Positions 1 through 8,863 of a stretch of 50,094 nt of DNA are shown piece by piece (position 1 is the stretch's first letter; each line of letters opens with the position of its first letter). The DNA lies in assembly GCA_017548565.1 (NCBI GenBank), contig JAFYZU010000048.1, positions 1-50,094 on the forward strand, read 5' to 3'. The position numbers and the translations under genes were made by a program. The notes below the pieces were generated by a model that saw only the letters and a list, made by a program, of their open reading frames with translations, was not told the origin of the DNA and made no database searches. Source of the DNA: Treponema sp. GTDB lineage: Bacteria > Spirochaetota > Spirochaetia > Treponematales > Treponemataceae.

Positions 1-153
1 ATTATTCTGGGAAATTAAATTGTTGATGTAATCTGATGCTGCTTTCTCAGGTGAGTTTTTTTCAGAACTGACTATATTTTTACATCCAATTAATGATGCA
101 AAAATAATAACTAACATTATCTTATTAAACATTTTATTATTTATACTTTTCAT
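1..153 (-). CDS. Lipoprotein N-terminus, cut by window edge
   Basis: An open frame reads leftward from ATG at 153 and is still open at base 1, so only the first 51 codons are present. They give a short basic N-terminus, a hydrophobic stretch (IMLVIIFASLIGC) ending in a lipobox-like LIGC, then a polar mature region rich in Ser, Lys and Glu. This is the pattern of a type II signal peptide, so the product should be lipid-anchored. A second in-frame ATG at 132 (MFNKIML) would give a more typical short leader; neither start has a clear ribosome binding site. No function can be assigned. It lies downstream of, and on the same strand as, the CDF transporter gene. Confidence 0.6.
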   Translation of the reverse strand, partial: MKSINNKMFNKIMLVIIFASLIGCKNIVSSEKNSPEKAASDYINNLISQNN

Positions 154-190
154 AATTTTACAGTAACTTAATATAATAAAATAGTCAATC

Positions 191-1357
191 TCATGCAAAC
201 GGCTGATCTATCGTAATAACACAATATATGTCTGATTCCCTTGCATGAATTGCCTGATTCAGTTTAAGCTTTAACTCTTCATCGCTCATTTTACAGCAGA
301 AAGGCTTTACTACATCAAAAATAAGATTCGTATGCGTTTTTCCGGGAACAATGCGAACATCATGAAAATTCATCTGTTCATCAATTCTAAGACATTCTTC
401 CTTAATTATTTTTTTAAATATATCAAGCCGCTTGTTTTTCGTATCTACCGGATCCATATGAATAATTACATGACAGTTAAATTTCTTTGCAATATCATTT
501 TCTGCGTTATCAATTACATCATGAAGTTCAAAAATATTCTTATTACCGGGAACTTCGGCATGAAGCGAAATCATCATACGCCCAGGACCATAATCATGAA
601 CTACAAGATCGTGCATTCCGATTACCGGTTCATGTAAAAGCAGTTCTTTTTCAACGTTTTCTGCAAGCTCTTTTGAAGGAGATGTTCCTAAAAGCGGAAG
701 GATTGTATCTTTTGCAGTTTCTATACCTGTCTTCAAAATAAAGAGACTTACTATAATACCACCGGCCGCATCAACCGGAAACGAAGTAAAACGACTTAAA
801 ATCATTGATATAATGACAACTGATGTAGAAATCATGTCACTGAAACTGTCTTTTGCTGTCGCTTCCATGCTCACCGATTTTATTTTTTTTGCAATAAAGT
901 GATTATAACTGTACATGTAAAATTTTACGAGAATTGCCGCACACATAATTATGACTGATACAATATTTATCTGTGACTGCTGTGGATTAATGATTTTTCC
1001 GATTGAATCCTTAATTAATTCAACTCCCATATGAATGATAAAGAAAGATATTATTAATCCTGCAATATATTCCAGTCTGCCATGACCGAAAGGATGCTCA
1101 GGATCCGGTTTTTTCGAAGAAAGCTTGAAGCCTAAAATCTGAACGATAGATGAAGCCGCATCCGAAAGATTGTTCAAAGCATCTGCACGCATGGAAACAC
1201 TGCAGGCTAAAATTCCAAAGAAATATTTAGCAGCAAACAAAAGAAGATTTAAAAATATTCCGAATCCGCCGCACAAAACACCATAACTCTCACGAACTTT
1301 CCGGTCCGAGTAATTTTTTCTGTCTTTAATAAAAATTCTTGCAAGTAATGAAATCAT
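191..1357 (-). CDS. CDF-family cation efflux transporter (Mn-type motifs)
   Basis: A 388-residue cation diffusion facilitator, an inner-membrane protein that exports divalent metal by proton exchange. Hydrophobic segments lie at about residues 25-50, 97-113, 131-150 and 176-205. The family motif ADALNNLSDAASS is at 58-70, followed by HPFGHGRLEY at 88-97, and the second metal-site helix carries DSFSD at 170-174. A cytosolic ferredoxin-like domain (about 215-300) and a further C-terminal extension follow. The metal site reads N-x3-D in helix 2 and D-x3-D in helix 5, whereas zinc exporters such as YiiP have D-x3-D and H-x3-D. Among characterised CDFs the N/D plus D pattern is typical of manganese exporters, so Mn(II) efflux is my inference. 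Its ATG overlaps the 3' end of the upstream endonuclease gene by 4 bases, suggesting translational coupling. Confidence 0.85.
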   Translation of the reverse strand: MISLLARIFIKDRKNYSDRKVRESYGVLCGGFGIFLNLLLFAAKYFFGILACSVSMRADALNNLSDAASSIVQILGFKLSSKKPDPEHPFGHGRLEYIAGLIISFFIIHMGVELIKDSIGKIINPQQSQINIVSVIIMCAAILVKFYMYSYNHFIAKKIKSVSMEATAKDSFSDMISTSVVIISMILSRFTSFPVDAAGGIIVSLFILKTGIETAKDTILPLLGTSPSKELAENVEKELLLHEPVIGMHDLVVHDYGPGRMMISLHAEVPGNKNIFELHDVIDNAENDIAKKFNCHVIIHMDPVDTKNKRLDIFKKIIKEECLRIDEQMNFHDVRIVPGKTHTNLIFDVVKPFCCKMSDEELKLKLNQAIHARESDIYCVITIDQPFA

Positions 1358-2307
1358 TTTTTACCGTAAACCTTTTCTTCAATTTTAGATTCAATTTCAT
1401 CAGGCAGAAGTTCAAAAAAATCATAACCTGTAATTTTTTCAATATCATCTATCGAACAGGCAAACTGCTGCCAGCCGCCTTTTTTCGAAATACCTGTTTT
1501 ATTCGGAATAATAACTGCAATGCAAAGAACATTTTCATCAATGCGGTTAAAATCATCTGTTCCTTCCTTAATTGCAATAATAATTTTCCACATCGATGAA
1601 GGAACCGTTATTGTTATCCGCATATTATTTTTTACAGGAATGAATTCATAATATCCTTTCGAACTTGTTCCACCACTTCCAAGTGTACCTGCAAAAATAT
1701 AAAGTTCATATCCATCAAGCGCAAGTGAACGCTCATAATTTTCCAGATAATTCCACACACCCTGATTACTGTCTGAACTTTGAGGAACAATATTTGTCAT
1801 CAAGAAAGTCGCTGAATTATCTCCTGCATTTGTCGTACGTTCTCCCGAAGGACACAGATGTCCGCGTTCAAAACCATAAATGCTGAACTGAAAATCCTTG
1901 TCTGTTACCGCATAAAACTGTTTGGGCAAAGTTTCATCACTTCTAAAATCATTCGACCGTCTGATATAACCAACGTCATTTGAACAAAGATGCCAGGCAA
2001 CCCAGTTTGGAATTAATTTCTCTGCATTATAAGACACAACAAACTGTTTTTTTTCGAGAAGATAATTATTCTTATGCTTTAAGTCTGTAACCGCATCAGA
2101 CGGATTTCCAAAAAACAACGGATCATTTTCTCCATAGCCCAGATCTGCTTCAGAAGAAACACCGTACATTTGAAGTTCATCAACAGATTTTATTTCTGCA
2201 CTACCTTTGGCAGAACAGATATCCATCGAAAAAAGAAAACATAATATAGTAAAAAGGATTTTCTGAAATCCATCGTTATAAAAAGTCTTACATCGCAAAA
2301 AAAACAT
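1354..2307 (-). CDS. Secreted DNA/RNA non-specific endonuclease
   Basis: A 317-residue member of the NUC1 (Serratia nuclease, beta-beta-alpha-Me) family that cuts DNA and RNA without sequence specificity. The catalytic motif is ERGHLCPSGERT (His150; the usual D-R-G-H appears as E-R-G-H), followed by TNIVPQSSDSNQGVWNYLE, where Asn181 fits the Mg-binding Asn of the family. The N-terminus is basic then hydrophobic (about 12-32, ending ICSA), a likely signal peptide, so the enzyme should act outside the cytoplasm, for nucleic-acid scavenging or degradation. The ATG at 2307 has no strong ribosome binding site. A later Met inside the hydrophobic stretch would remove the signal, so I keep the long form. 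It is co-directional with, and overlaps by 4 bases, the CDF transporter gene. Confidence 0.8.
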   Translation of the reverse strand: MFFLRCKTFYNDGFQKILFTILCFLFSMDICSAKGSAEIKSVDELQMYGVSSEADLGYGENDPLFFGNPSDAVTDLKHKNNYLLEKKQFVVSYNAEKLIPNWVAWHLCSNDVGYIRRSNDFRSDETLPKQFYAVTDKDFQFSIYGFERGHLCPSGERTTNAGDNSATFLMTNIVPQSSDSNQGVWNYLENYERSLALDGYELYIFAGTLGSGGTSSKGYYEFIPVKNNMRITITVPSSMWKIIIAIKEGTDDFNRIDENVLCIAVIIPNKTGISKKGGWQQFACSIDDIEKITGYDFFELLPDEIESKIEEKVYGKK

Positions 2308-2425
2308 AATAAAAATCTAACAGTAAGACACATTATTATCAAGTAGGAATAATTATTCTTGACAATTCTTCCGTATCTGTACAAACTGTATTTAAAAACT
2401 TAATCAGAAATCTCCGGAGAAAAAA

Positions 2426-4378
2426 TTGAATCTTCTTTCTATAAATAACCTTTCCAAAATTGGACGCGAAAAGCCACTTTTTACCAGTGTTACGTTTGGA
2501 CTTCAGGAAGGCGAAAAAGCAGCTTTAATCGGAAAAAACGGAACAGGAAAATCAACTCTTTTGAACACGATTGCAGGAGTTTTACAGCCAGACGAAGGAA
2601 GTGTTGTTTTTAACCGCGAAGCAGGCGTTTCTTTTTTACCGCAGAATCCTTTATACGAAAAAGAAGATACAATCCGTGAGCATATTTTTAAAAGCGATTC
2701 TCCAAAGCTTAAAATCATAAATGAATACACAAAGGTTTGCGAAGAACTGGCCATTTCTAAAAACGAAGCTTCTGTTACAAAAAAATATGACGAAGTGATG
2801 CATAAGATGGACAGCGCTGATTTATGGAACTACGAAGCGCAGATAAGTTCAATTCTTGGCATGCTCGATATCCAGAATCTTAATCAGAAAATGGGAGAGC
2901 TAAGCGGCGGAATGATTAAAAAAGTCTGTCTTGCCCAAGTTTTAGTTGAAGATACAAAAGTTCTTTTACTGGACGAACCGACCAATCACCTTGATATAAA
3001 AACAATCTCCTGGCTTCAGAAATATCTTAAAGATACAACGCGCTCCGTTTTGATGGTAACCCACGACCGCTACTTTCTGGATGCAGTGTGTACGAACATC
3101 TACGAGCTTGCAAGAAATAAGCTTAAACTCTATACCGGAAACTATTCACAGTATCTTGAGAAAAAAGAAACGGAAGAAGAAATCGAAGCAAACACAGAAC
3201 GACGAATAGAATCAGTTTTACGCTTTGAACGTGAATGGCTTTTACGAGGTCCTTGTGCAAGGGGAACAAAAATCAAGGCAAGAATCCAGAGAGATGAACA
3301 GCTTATAAACCGCGAAAAATTTAAAGCTGATAAGGGCTACACTTTTGAAGTAAAGGGAAAAAGGCTTGGCGGAAAGGTCCTGGAGCTTCACAATATTTCT
3401 AAAGAATTTAGCGGGCAGAAGATAATATCAGATTTTTCCTATAAGTTTACAAAAGGCCAGAAAATTGGAATTTTTGGAAATAACGGGGCCGGAAAAACTA
3501 CATTTTTAAACATAGTAACAGGAAAGCTCGTCCCTGATTCTGGAAATGTTGAAACAGGGGTAAACACCAAATTCGGCTACTATGAACAAAATCCTGTTTT
3601 TAAAGATACAAATCTTACTGTGCTTGAATACATAAAAGAAACTGCCGAACACATGACGCTGAACGACAGCACAAAGGAAGTAAGCGCTGCAAGATTTCTG
3701 GAAGAGTTCGGCTTTGAAGGAAAAATCCAGCATTCACCTGTAAGCAGTCTTTCGGGCGGTGAAAGAAAAAGGCTTTATCTTGTACGCCTGCTTCTGGAAA
3801 ATCCAAACTTTTTGATTTTAGACGAACCCACAAACGACTTTGATATTTTTACGATGAACCTTCTGGAGCAGTTTTTGATGCACTTTGAAGGCTGCCTCTT
3901 ACTCGTAAGCCACGACCGCTATTTTATGGATAAGTGTGCCGATTCTCTTTTTATTATGGAAGAAGACGGAAGCATAAGCGGCTTTGTAGGAAAATGCAGC
4001 GAATACATTGAGTATCTGGAAGAGGAGAAGAAGGCGGGTTCTAAAGAGGACATCGCTTCTAGGGATAAAAATATCACTTCTGGGGGCGCGGGTTCTGCCG
4101 ATAAAAACATCTCTTCTTCGGCCCCTGACTCTTCATCATCTGCCACTGCTTCTGCCGCTACCACTCCTCCTGCCAGAAAAAAACTTTCCTACAAAGAACA
4201 GCGCGAATTCGAAGCCTTAGACAAAGAAATCCCCGAACTCGAAAAAGAACAGAAGGAACTGGAACCACTGATGTCCAGCCCCGACTTCGAAACCGCCCGA
4301 AAAGCCGGCGAGCGCTACACCAAACTCACCAAACTCCTGGAAGAAAAATACGCCCGCTGGGAAGAACTGGCGATATGA
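2426..4378 (+). CDS. ABC-F ATPase, Uup-like
   Basis: A 650-residue soluble protein with two ABC ATPase domains and no membrane segment, the ABC-F layout of ribosome-associated translation factors. Domain 1 has Walker A GKNGTGKST (about 37-45), signature LSGGM and Walker B LLLDEPTNHLD. Domain 2 has GNNGAGKTT, LSGGERKR and LILDEPTNDFD. After a Ser/Ala/Thr-rich linker (about 535-585) comes a charged coiled-coil tail of about 65 residues, as in the Uup branch. The start is TTG: GGAGA at 2416-2420 stands 5 bases before it and no nearby ATG fits. The low-complexity linker is longer and more degenerate than usual. Role in ribosome rescue or assembly is inferred from the family; an antibiotic-resistance role is less likely for Uup-type tails. 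Confidence 0.88.
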   Translation: MNLLSINNLSKIGREKPLFTSVTFGLQEGEKAALIGKNGTGKSTLLNTIAGVLQPDEGSVVFNREAGVSFLPQNPLYEKEDTIREHIFKSDSPKLKIINEYTKVCEELAISKNEASVTKKYDEVMHKMDSADLWNYEAQISSILGMLDIQNLNQKMGELSGGMIKKVCLAQVLVEDTKVLLLDEPTNHLDIKTISWLQKYLKDTTRSVLMVTHDRYFLDAVCTNIYELARNKLKLYTGNYSQYLEKKETEEEIEANTERRIESVLRFEREWLLRGPCARGTKIKARIQRDEQLINREKFKADKGYTFEVKGKRLGGKVLELHNISKEFSGQKIISDFSYKFTKGQKIGIFGNNGAGKTTFLNIVTGKLVPDSGNVETGVNTKFGYYEQNPVFKDTNLTVLEYIKETAEHMTLNDSTKEVSAARFLEEFGFEGKIQHSPVSSLSGGERKRLYLVRLLLENPNFLILDEPTNDFDIFTMNLLEQFLMHFEGCLLLVSHDRYFMDKCADSLFIMEEDGSISGFVGKCSEYIEYLEEEKKAGSKEDIASRDKNITSGGAGSADKNISSSAPDSSSSATASAATTPPARKKLSYKEQREFEALDKEIPELEKEQKELEPLMSSPDFETARKAGERYTKLTKLLEEKYARWEELAI

Positions 4379-4435
4379 AAAAATCCCTCTTCTTCTCTCT
4401 TGCCCCACTTCCACAGTGTAAAGTATAATCAGCTT

Positions 4436-5479
4436 ATGAAGAAATTTTTTATCATCTTTTTTTCGTTACTCGCGGTGAGTGTTCTGGCTCAGGATAAGGC
4501 TTTGAATAAGGCGGCAGAAAAAACTGAAGGACCTGTGCTCAAAAAAATCGGGACTTATAAGTGTGGAAGGCAGCCTAAGCAAGTTTTGTTTTCGCCGGAC
4601 AATAAATATATCATCATGCCACTATTAGAAGACACCGGCTTTGATATTTTCAGCGTTGAAGAAAAAAAAGTCATAAAACGTATTACACCGCCTGATGCAA
4701 AAAAACAGGGCTTTGCAGAAGGATTATTCATTCCCGAAAAAAATAATTTCCTTGTTTCACAAATGACTACTGCAAATCTTTACGAATATTCTTATCCTGA
4801 TTTTAAATATATACGGACAATTCCAACTGAAGGAAACTGGTCTAAATTCATTGCCTTCAGTAAAGAAAAACAGCTTCTTGCAGTTTCAAACTGGATTTCA
4901 AATGATGTTTCAATCATTGACTATGAAAGCGGAAAGTGCGTTAAAAAGCTCAGGACTGGAAGCGAACCGCGGGGATTATACTTTATAAACAACGGAAACA
5001 CAATCTTAAGTCTTTCGTTCGGAAGCGGAATAATAGAAAAATTTGATATTGATGAAGGAAAAAGAACAGACTCAATCAAAATTGAAAATGCAGCAATGCG
5101 TCATATTGTTCTGAATCGTGCTCAAACTAAGGCGTATGTTTCAGACATGTACTACCGCCTGATTTACGAAATTGATTTAATCACTTTTAAAATTTCACGG
5201 AAGACTCAGGTATTCAATAATCCCAATACAATAGACCTTTATAACGACAGATGGCTTTTTGTTTCTTCGCGCGGGCCGAATAATAAAACCGATTATACGA
5301 AACGAAGCCCTCTCAACGGGAAAATACAGATTATCGATATTCAGACGATGAAGATTATACAGTCTTTCGAAGGCGGAAATCAGCCAACCGGACTTGATGT
5401 AAGCCCCGACGGAAAATACCTTTGCTTTTCGAATTTCCAGGATGAAAATATCGAACTTTACGAAATAACAGACGAATAA
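4436..5479 (+). CDS. Secreted YVTN-type beta-propeller protein
   Basis: A 347-residue exported protein beginning MKKFFIIFFSLLAVSVLAQ, a cleavable signal peptide with likely cleavage after LAQ. The mature part holds repeated blades of the YVTN/WD40-like kind, for example KQVLFSPDNKYIIMPL, ISNDVSIIDYESGKCVKKL and TGLDVSPDGKYLCFSN, each with a 'sp-dG-k-y' turn and a 'v-id' strand. This predicts a seven-bladed propeller in the periplasm or at the surface, a binding scaffold with no visible catalytic motif. I chose ATG 4436 over an upstream TTG at 4400 because it starts a clean signal peptide. It lies 57 bases after the ABC-F gene on the same strand and is tail-to-tail with the diguanylate cyclase gene. 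Ligand unknown. Confidence 0.75.
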   Translation: MKKFFIIFFSLLAVSVLAQDKALNKAAEKTEGPVLKKIGTYKCGRQPKQVLFSPDNKYIIMPLLEDTGFDIFSVEEKKVIKRITPPDAKKQGFAEGLFIPEKNNFLVSQMTTANLYEYSYPDFKYIRTIPTEGNWSKFIAFSKEKQLLAVSNWISNDVSIIDYESGKCVKKLRTGSEPRGLYFINNGNTILSLSFGSGIIEKFDIDEGKRTDSIKIENAAMRHIVLNRAQTKAYVSDMYYRLIYEIDLITFKISRKTQVFNNPNTIDLYNDRWLFVSSRGPNNKTDYTKRSPLNGKIQIIDIQTMKIIQSFEGGNQPTGLDVSPDGKYLCFSNFQDENIELYEITDE

Positions 5480-5485
5480 GCTCCA

Positions 5486-6556
5486 CTAGTAACAAACTCT
5501 GTCTTTACCGCTGAATTTAGCTTTATAAAGATTAGCATCTACCGTCTGTAAAAGAACATCGTACGTCATATTGTTTTTGTAGGTAATAAAACCTGCACTT
5601 ACTGTTACGCTGTGTTTTTCATCATAAATAATACGGTCTCTTGTTTTCTGTAAAATCCGTTCAACAACTTCAAGAGCCTGTTTTGAAGTTTTTTTTGGAA
5701 TAAGAATCAGGAATTCTTCGCCGCCGTATCTGCATGCAAATATATTATCGTGACTTTCTTCAATAAGGATTGCGGCAAATTTCTTCAAAACCTCATCTCC
5801 ATAAAGATGACCGAATTTATCGTTTATCACTTTAAAATCATCTATATCGAACATTGCAAGATGAAGCTGACCTGTATCACCTAAAGTGGAAATTGCAATT
5901 TTCAGAAAATCTTTAAAATACCGCCTGTTGTAAAGATTTGTAAGTTCATCAGTATTTGCCTGAAGCTTATATAATTCAGAAAGCTCCTTGATTTTTCTGT
6001 TATCATATTCATGCTGAAGCCGTACAAAATATGCAAAGCTGTACATTACTAAAAAAGCGACAACAAGACTTGCAGAAATATCAAAGGCCTGAACCTCAGG
6101 AGCTATCACAGGGAAAATCTGAGGGTAATGAAAATAAACAAAACACAAAACAATAATTTCTGCAATGTCAATTATAAAAAGGATGATTCTTGCCGCACCC
6201 TTTAATCCGAATACAATAAATACAGAGCTTACAAGAAGATAAAAAGGCATTCCGCTCTGAAAACCACCGTTTGCAAAGAACATAAGAGGAAAAATCACTG
6301 AGGTAGTAATAAAAATGGAGACAAAATTAAAAGCACGCGTTTTTTCTGTCTTAAATCCAAGAATAAGAAGAATAGTAAGAATAACAACTGCACATACCGG
6401 AAGAATTTTTGCAACAAGAGGAAGCTCTATAAAAAATGATTCAAACGCGCCGAGAACATTTCCTATAATTGCACACATAAGCATAACAAGGCTTATACGT
6501 TTGTTAAGAGGCTTGTCGAATGAAAAATGCTTTAATATAAAACGCTTAAAACCCAT
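5486..6556 (-). CDS. Membrane diguanylate cyclase (GGDEF)
   Basis: A 356-residue protein with about six hydrophobic helices (roughly 20-185) and a C-terminal GGDEF domain (about 195-356) that makes cyclic-di-GMP from two GTP. The domain carries TDELTNLYNRRYF at its start, the metal and GTP segment FDIDDFKVINDKFGH, and the active-site motif RYGGEEF, so it should be catalytically competent. The inhibitory I-site (RxxD just before the motif) is absent, so classical product inhibition is not expected. The membrane part matches no sensor domain I recognise and may itself sense a signal. It is divergent from the methyltransferase gene across a region with dyads. Two other proteins with links to cyclic-di-GMP (a ComFB-like and an EAL protein) are encoded 7-12 kb away. 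Confidence 0.9.
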   Translation of the reverse strand: MGFKRFILKHFSFDKPLNKRISLVMLMCAIIGNVLGAFESFFIELPLVAKILPVCAVVILTILLILGFKTEKTRAFNFVSIFITTSVIFPLMFFANGGFQSGMPFYLLVSSVFIVFGLKGAARIILFIIDIAEIIVLCFVYFHYPQIFPVIAPEVQAFDISASLVVAFLVMYSFAYFVRLQHEYDNRKIKELSELYKLQANTDELTNLYNRRYFKDFLKIAISTLGDTGQLHLAMFDIDDFKVINDKFGHLYGDEVLKKFAAILIEESHDNIFACRYGGEEFLILIPKKTSKQALEVVERILQKTRDRIIYDEKHSVTVSAGFITYKNNMTYDVLLQTVDANLYKAKFSGKDRVCY

Positions 6557-6592
6557 GTAAAAACTCTCTGAATAATTAATAATCAGAATTCT

Positions 6593-6638
6593 ATCATATC
6601 ACCAATTAAGTTAATTGTAAAATTCTAAATGATATGAT
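6593..6638. promoter_or_regulatory. Nested dyads in divergent promoter region
   Basis: The 102-base gap between the GGDEF gene and the methyltransferase gene holds a perfect 9-base inverted repeat, ATCATATCA at 6593-6601 and TGATATGAT at 6630-6638. Inside it is a second perfect palindrome, CAATTAA-G-TTAATTG at 6603-6617. Placement between divergent starts suits an operator controlling one or both genes. The bound regulator is unknown, and AT-rich palindromes can also arise by chance. Confidence 0.4.
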
Positions 6639-6658
6639 TTAATGATAAAGAGGATTAT

Positions 6659-7426
6659 ATGCAATGGTTCGAAAAAGAAGATTTCTGGATTAATTTTGCT
6701 CCGATTATGTTCGACGAAAAACGCTGGGCAGAAGCACCAGCAGTGGCAGAATATGTAAAAAAGCTTGCCGGATTAAAGGACGGGGATTCTGTTTTAGATG
6801 CAGGCTGCGGGCTTGGTCGTATTTCTGTTGAATTAGCCCTGCTTGGTCTTGATGTTACCGGAATAGATATAATTCAGGCAGAGCTTGATGCTGCAAAAGA
6901 AAGCGCAGATGACGAAGGTGTTTGCCTCACACTTTTGAATACGGATTTAAGGACTTATAAAACTCAAAAAAAATTCGACTGCGTTGTAAACCTTTATACC
7001 TCGTTCGGTTACTGCGATACACAGGAAGAAGACATGCTCATTTTACAGAACATGGCAGAAGCTGTAAAAGAAGGCGGAACTTTTATAATGGAATGTACAA
7101 GCCGTGAAACTGCCGTAATGTACTGGACCCCTGGCGAAATTTTTGAACGCGCCGGCTACAAGGTTGTTACAGAGTTTAAAGTAAAAGGAGCATGGGAAGG
7201 TCTTTCTTCCAGATGGATGCTCTACCCCCTGCAGACAAAAGACAGCGAGCTTAAAACAACAGCCCCTGTAGTCGATCACACCTTTATCCAGCGCCTTTAT
7301 CCGGCATCCTTTTTACGCGACAAGCTCCATGATTTTGGCCTTAAAGAAGTAAACGTCTACGGCGACTTTGATTTATCCCCATACGATGAACACGCCCGCA
7401 CTATGATTATTGTGGGAAGGAAATAA
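6659..7426 (+). CDS. Class I SAM-dependent methyltransferase
   Basis: A 255-residue cytoplasmic protein with a Rossmann-type methyltransferase fold. Motif I is VLDAGCGLGRISVELA (about 44-59), the acidic end of strand 2 is VTGIDI, and the motif IV region reads FDCVVNLYTSFGY. The C-terminal half contains a beta-rich substrate-binding part (WMLYP, DHTFIQRLYPASFLRDKL). The substrate cannot be named from sequence; relatives act on small molecules. The start ATG has AGAGGAT 5-6 bases upstream. It stands alone between divergent and convergent neighbours, so it is probably monocistronic and may be driven from the dyad-containing region shared with the diguanylate cyclase gene. Confidence 0.8.
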   Translation: MQWFEKEDFWINFAPIMFDEKRWAEAPAVAEYVKKLAGLKDGDSVLDAGCGLGRISVELALLGLDVTGIDIIQAELDAAKESADDEGVCLTLLNTDLRTYKTQKKFDCVVNLYTSFGYCDTQEEDMLILQNMAEAVKEGGTFIMECTSRETAVMYWTPGEIFERAGYKVVTEFKVKGAWEGLSSRWMLYPLQTKDSELKTTAPVVDHTFIQRLYPASFLRDKLHDFGLKEVNVYGDFDLSPYDEHARTMIIVGRK

Positions 7427-7448
7427 ATCTTATAATCAAAATAAAAAA

Positions 7449-8741
7449 TTATTTTTCAATCAAATCAAGATATCCTGAAAATACCCAGCCATCTGTTATG
7501 TGCGGGTCACGGCAGTATAAATCGCTTTTATCAATTTCGGGTCTGTCTGTTTTTACCCTTACAGGAATCCAGAAACCTTTGATTCCGTCAATACTATCAG
7601 AAAATGTTAACCAGGAATATTCTGTCTGAACAAACTCAGTTCCGTTTTCCAAAAGACCAATCTTTTTTCCCATAGGATAATTTCTAAGTCTTAAACCGTC
7701 TTCGGCCTTTACCTTCCATTCTGTTTCAGGAGGATAAAAATATTTTACCTCTGAATTAGAAGTTCTAAATTGTATATATTCAAAAAGAGAGGTTTTTGTA
7801 ATTTTTTTTGTTTCGCAGTCATAAAAATCAATTTTATACTGGCCACCATTTGCAATTTCAAAATCAAAAGTACATGTGCCGTTTTTATCATCAAAGGTTT
7901 TTACTGCAAAAAGTGGAATATACGAAAATCCTGTGTCTGTACCATAATCAGCCGAAATAATAAGCATTGTCCCTTTTGATTCTGCTTTACTTCCCTTTCC
8001 CCTATAAATCATATGATACCTTGTATCAGTTTCTAAACTTCTTTGCTCCATGTATGAAATAAAAGGTGATTCATAATCATTTGTATAAACAAAGAATCCC
8101 TGCGAAACAGGTTTTACAACTACTGTTTTTTTTGCAATAGTTTTTTTTGTTTCTGCATCTTTAAGGCAAACTGTGTAATTATAATTTTTCGAATAATAAT
8201 TATAATTTGCAAAAGTGATATAACTTCTATAACCTGCAAGTTTTTCAGAATTAATTAAACTAATTGGATAAAAGGAAAGAGGTTCATCATAGAAAAAAGT
8301 CTTTCCATCATGTTCTGCTTCAAAATTTAAAACAGGATGTTTATCATAAATATCTTCTGGTAACTGGATTTCCAGAGATAAATCATTGGGGATAAATTGA
8401 ACTTCTTTGTAAATTTTTTGTGATATATCAGCTCCATCATCTTCATCACCAAAAACCCTTGTTGATACAACTTCCATTTCATCCGGAACAGGCATAATTA
8501 CAGCGTCGCCGTAAATTGTAATTCCACCCTTTGTATTTCCCTTAAAGCTTGCTTCAAGTCTGGCTTTAATTTCCGCATAATCAACTTTTTTTTCTTCTTC
8601 CTGATCTGCCTTTGTATTTTCTGTCTTTGTCTGAGCCTTTCCCTGTTGAACCTGTTCTGCTCCATTATCCTTTTTAGAGCAACCTGCAAAAAATAAAGCC
8701 CCGATTCCAATCAAAATTAAAATTTTTCGATACATTCTCAT
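7449..8741 (-). CDS. Lipoprotein with C-terminal SH3-like domain
   Basis: A 430-residue predicted lipoprotein: signal MRMYRKILILIGIGALFFAGC with lipobox FAGC, then a charged Gln/Lys/Glu linker (about 25-60). The body is beta-rich and matches no family I know. The last ~90 residues resemble a bacterial SH3 (SH3b) domain: GLRLRNYPMGKKIGLLENG, then WLTF and GFWIPV, and a final GWVFSGYL, the usual terminal motif of such domains. SH3b domains often bind peptidoglycan or protein partners, so a wall-facing anchor role is inferred. It stands alone, convergent with the methyltransferase gene, and the asd terminator lies 70 bases upstream of its start. Confidence 0.7.
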   Translation of the reverse strand: MRMYRKILILIGIGALFFAGCSKKDNGAEQVQQGKAQTKTENTKADQEEEKKVDYAEIKARLEASFKGNTKGGITIYGDAVIMPVPDEMEVVSTRVFGDEDDGADISQKIYKEVQFIPNDLSLEIQLPEDIYDKHPVLNFEAEHDGKTFFYDEPLSFYPISLINSEKLAGYRSYITFANYNYYSKNYNYTVCLKDAETKKTIAKKTVVVKPVSQGFFVYTNDYESPFISYMEQRSLETDTRYHMIYRGKGSKAESKGTMLIISADYGTDTGFSYIPLFAVKTFDDKNGTCTFDFEIANGGQYKIDFYDCETKKITKTSLFEYIQFRTSNSEVKYFYPPETEWKVKAEDGLRLRNYPMGKKIGLLENGTEFVQTEYSWLTFSDSIDGIKGFWIPVRVKTDRPEIDKSDLYCRDPHITDGWVFSGYLDLIEK

Positions 8742-8800
8742 CCTCCGCCTTTATTAAATTAATTCCCAAACAAAAAAAATTATAACACAGATATTTGAAA

Positions 8801-8838
8801 AAATAAAAAAAGACGGTACCTCATAAGATACCGTCTTT
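8801..8838 (-). terminator. Rho-independent terminator of dapA-add-asd
   Basis: A perfect 10-base stem (AAAGACGGTA at 8809-8818 pairing with TACCGTCTTT at 8829-8838) closes a 10-base loop. Read on the minus strand it is followed at once by a T-rich run (8801-8808). It lies 26 bases past the asd stop codon, so it ends the dapA-add-asd transcript. Confidence 0.88.
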
Positions 8839-8863
8839 CCTATTTTATACTTTTGAATTGTGA

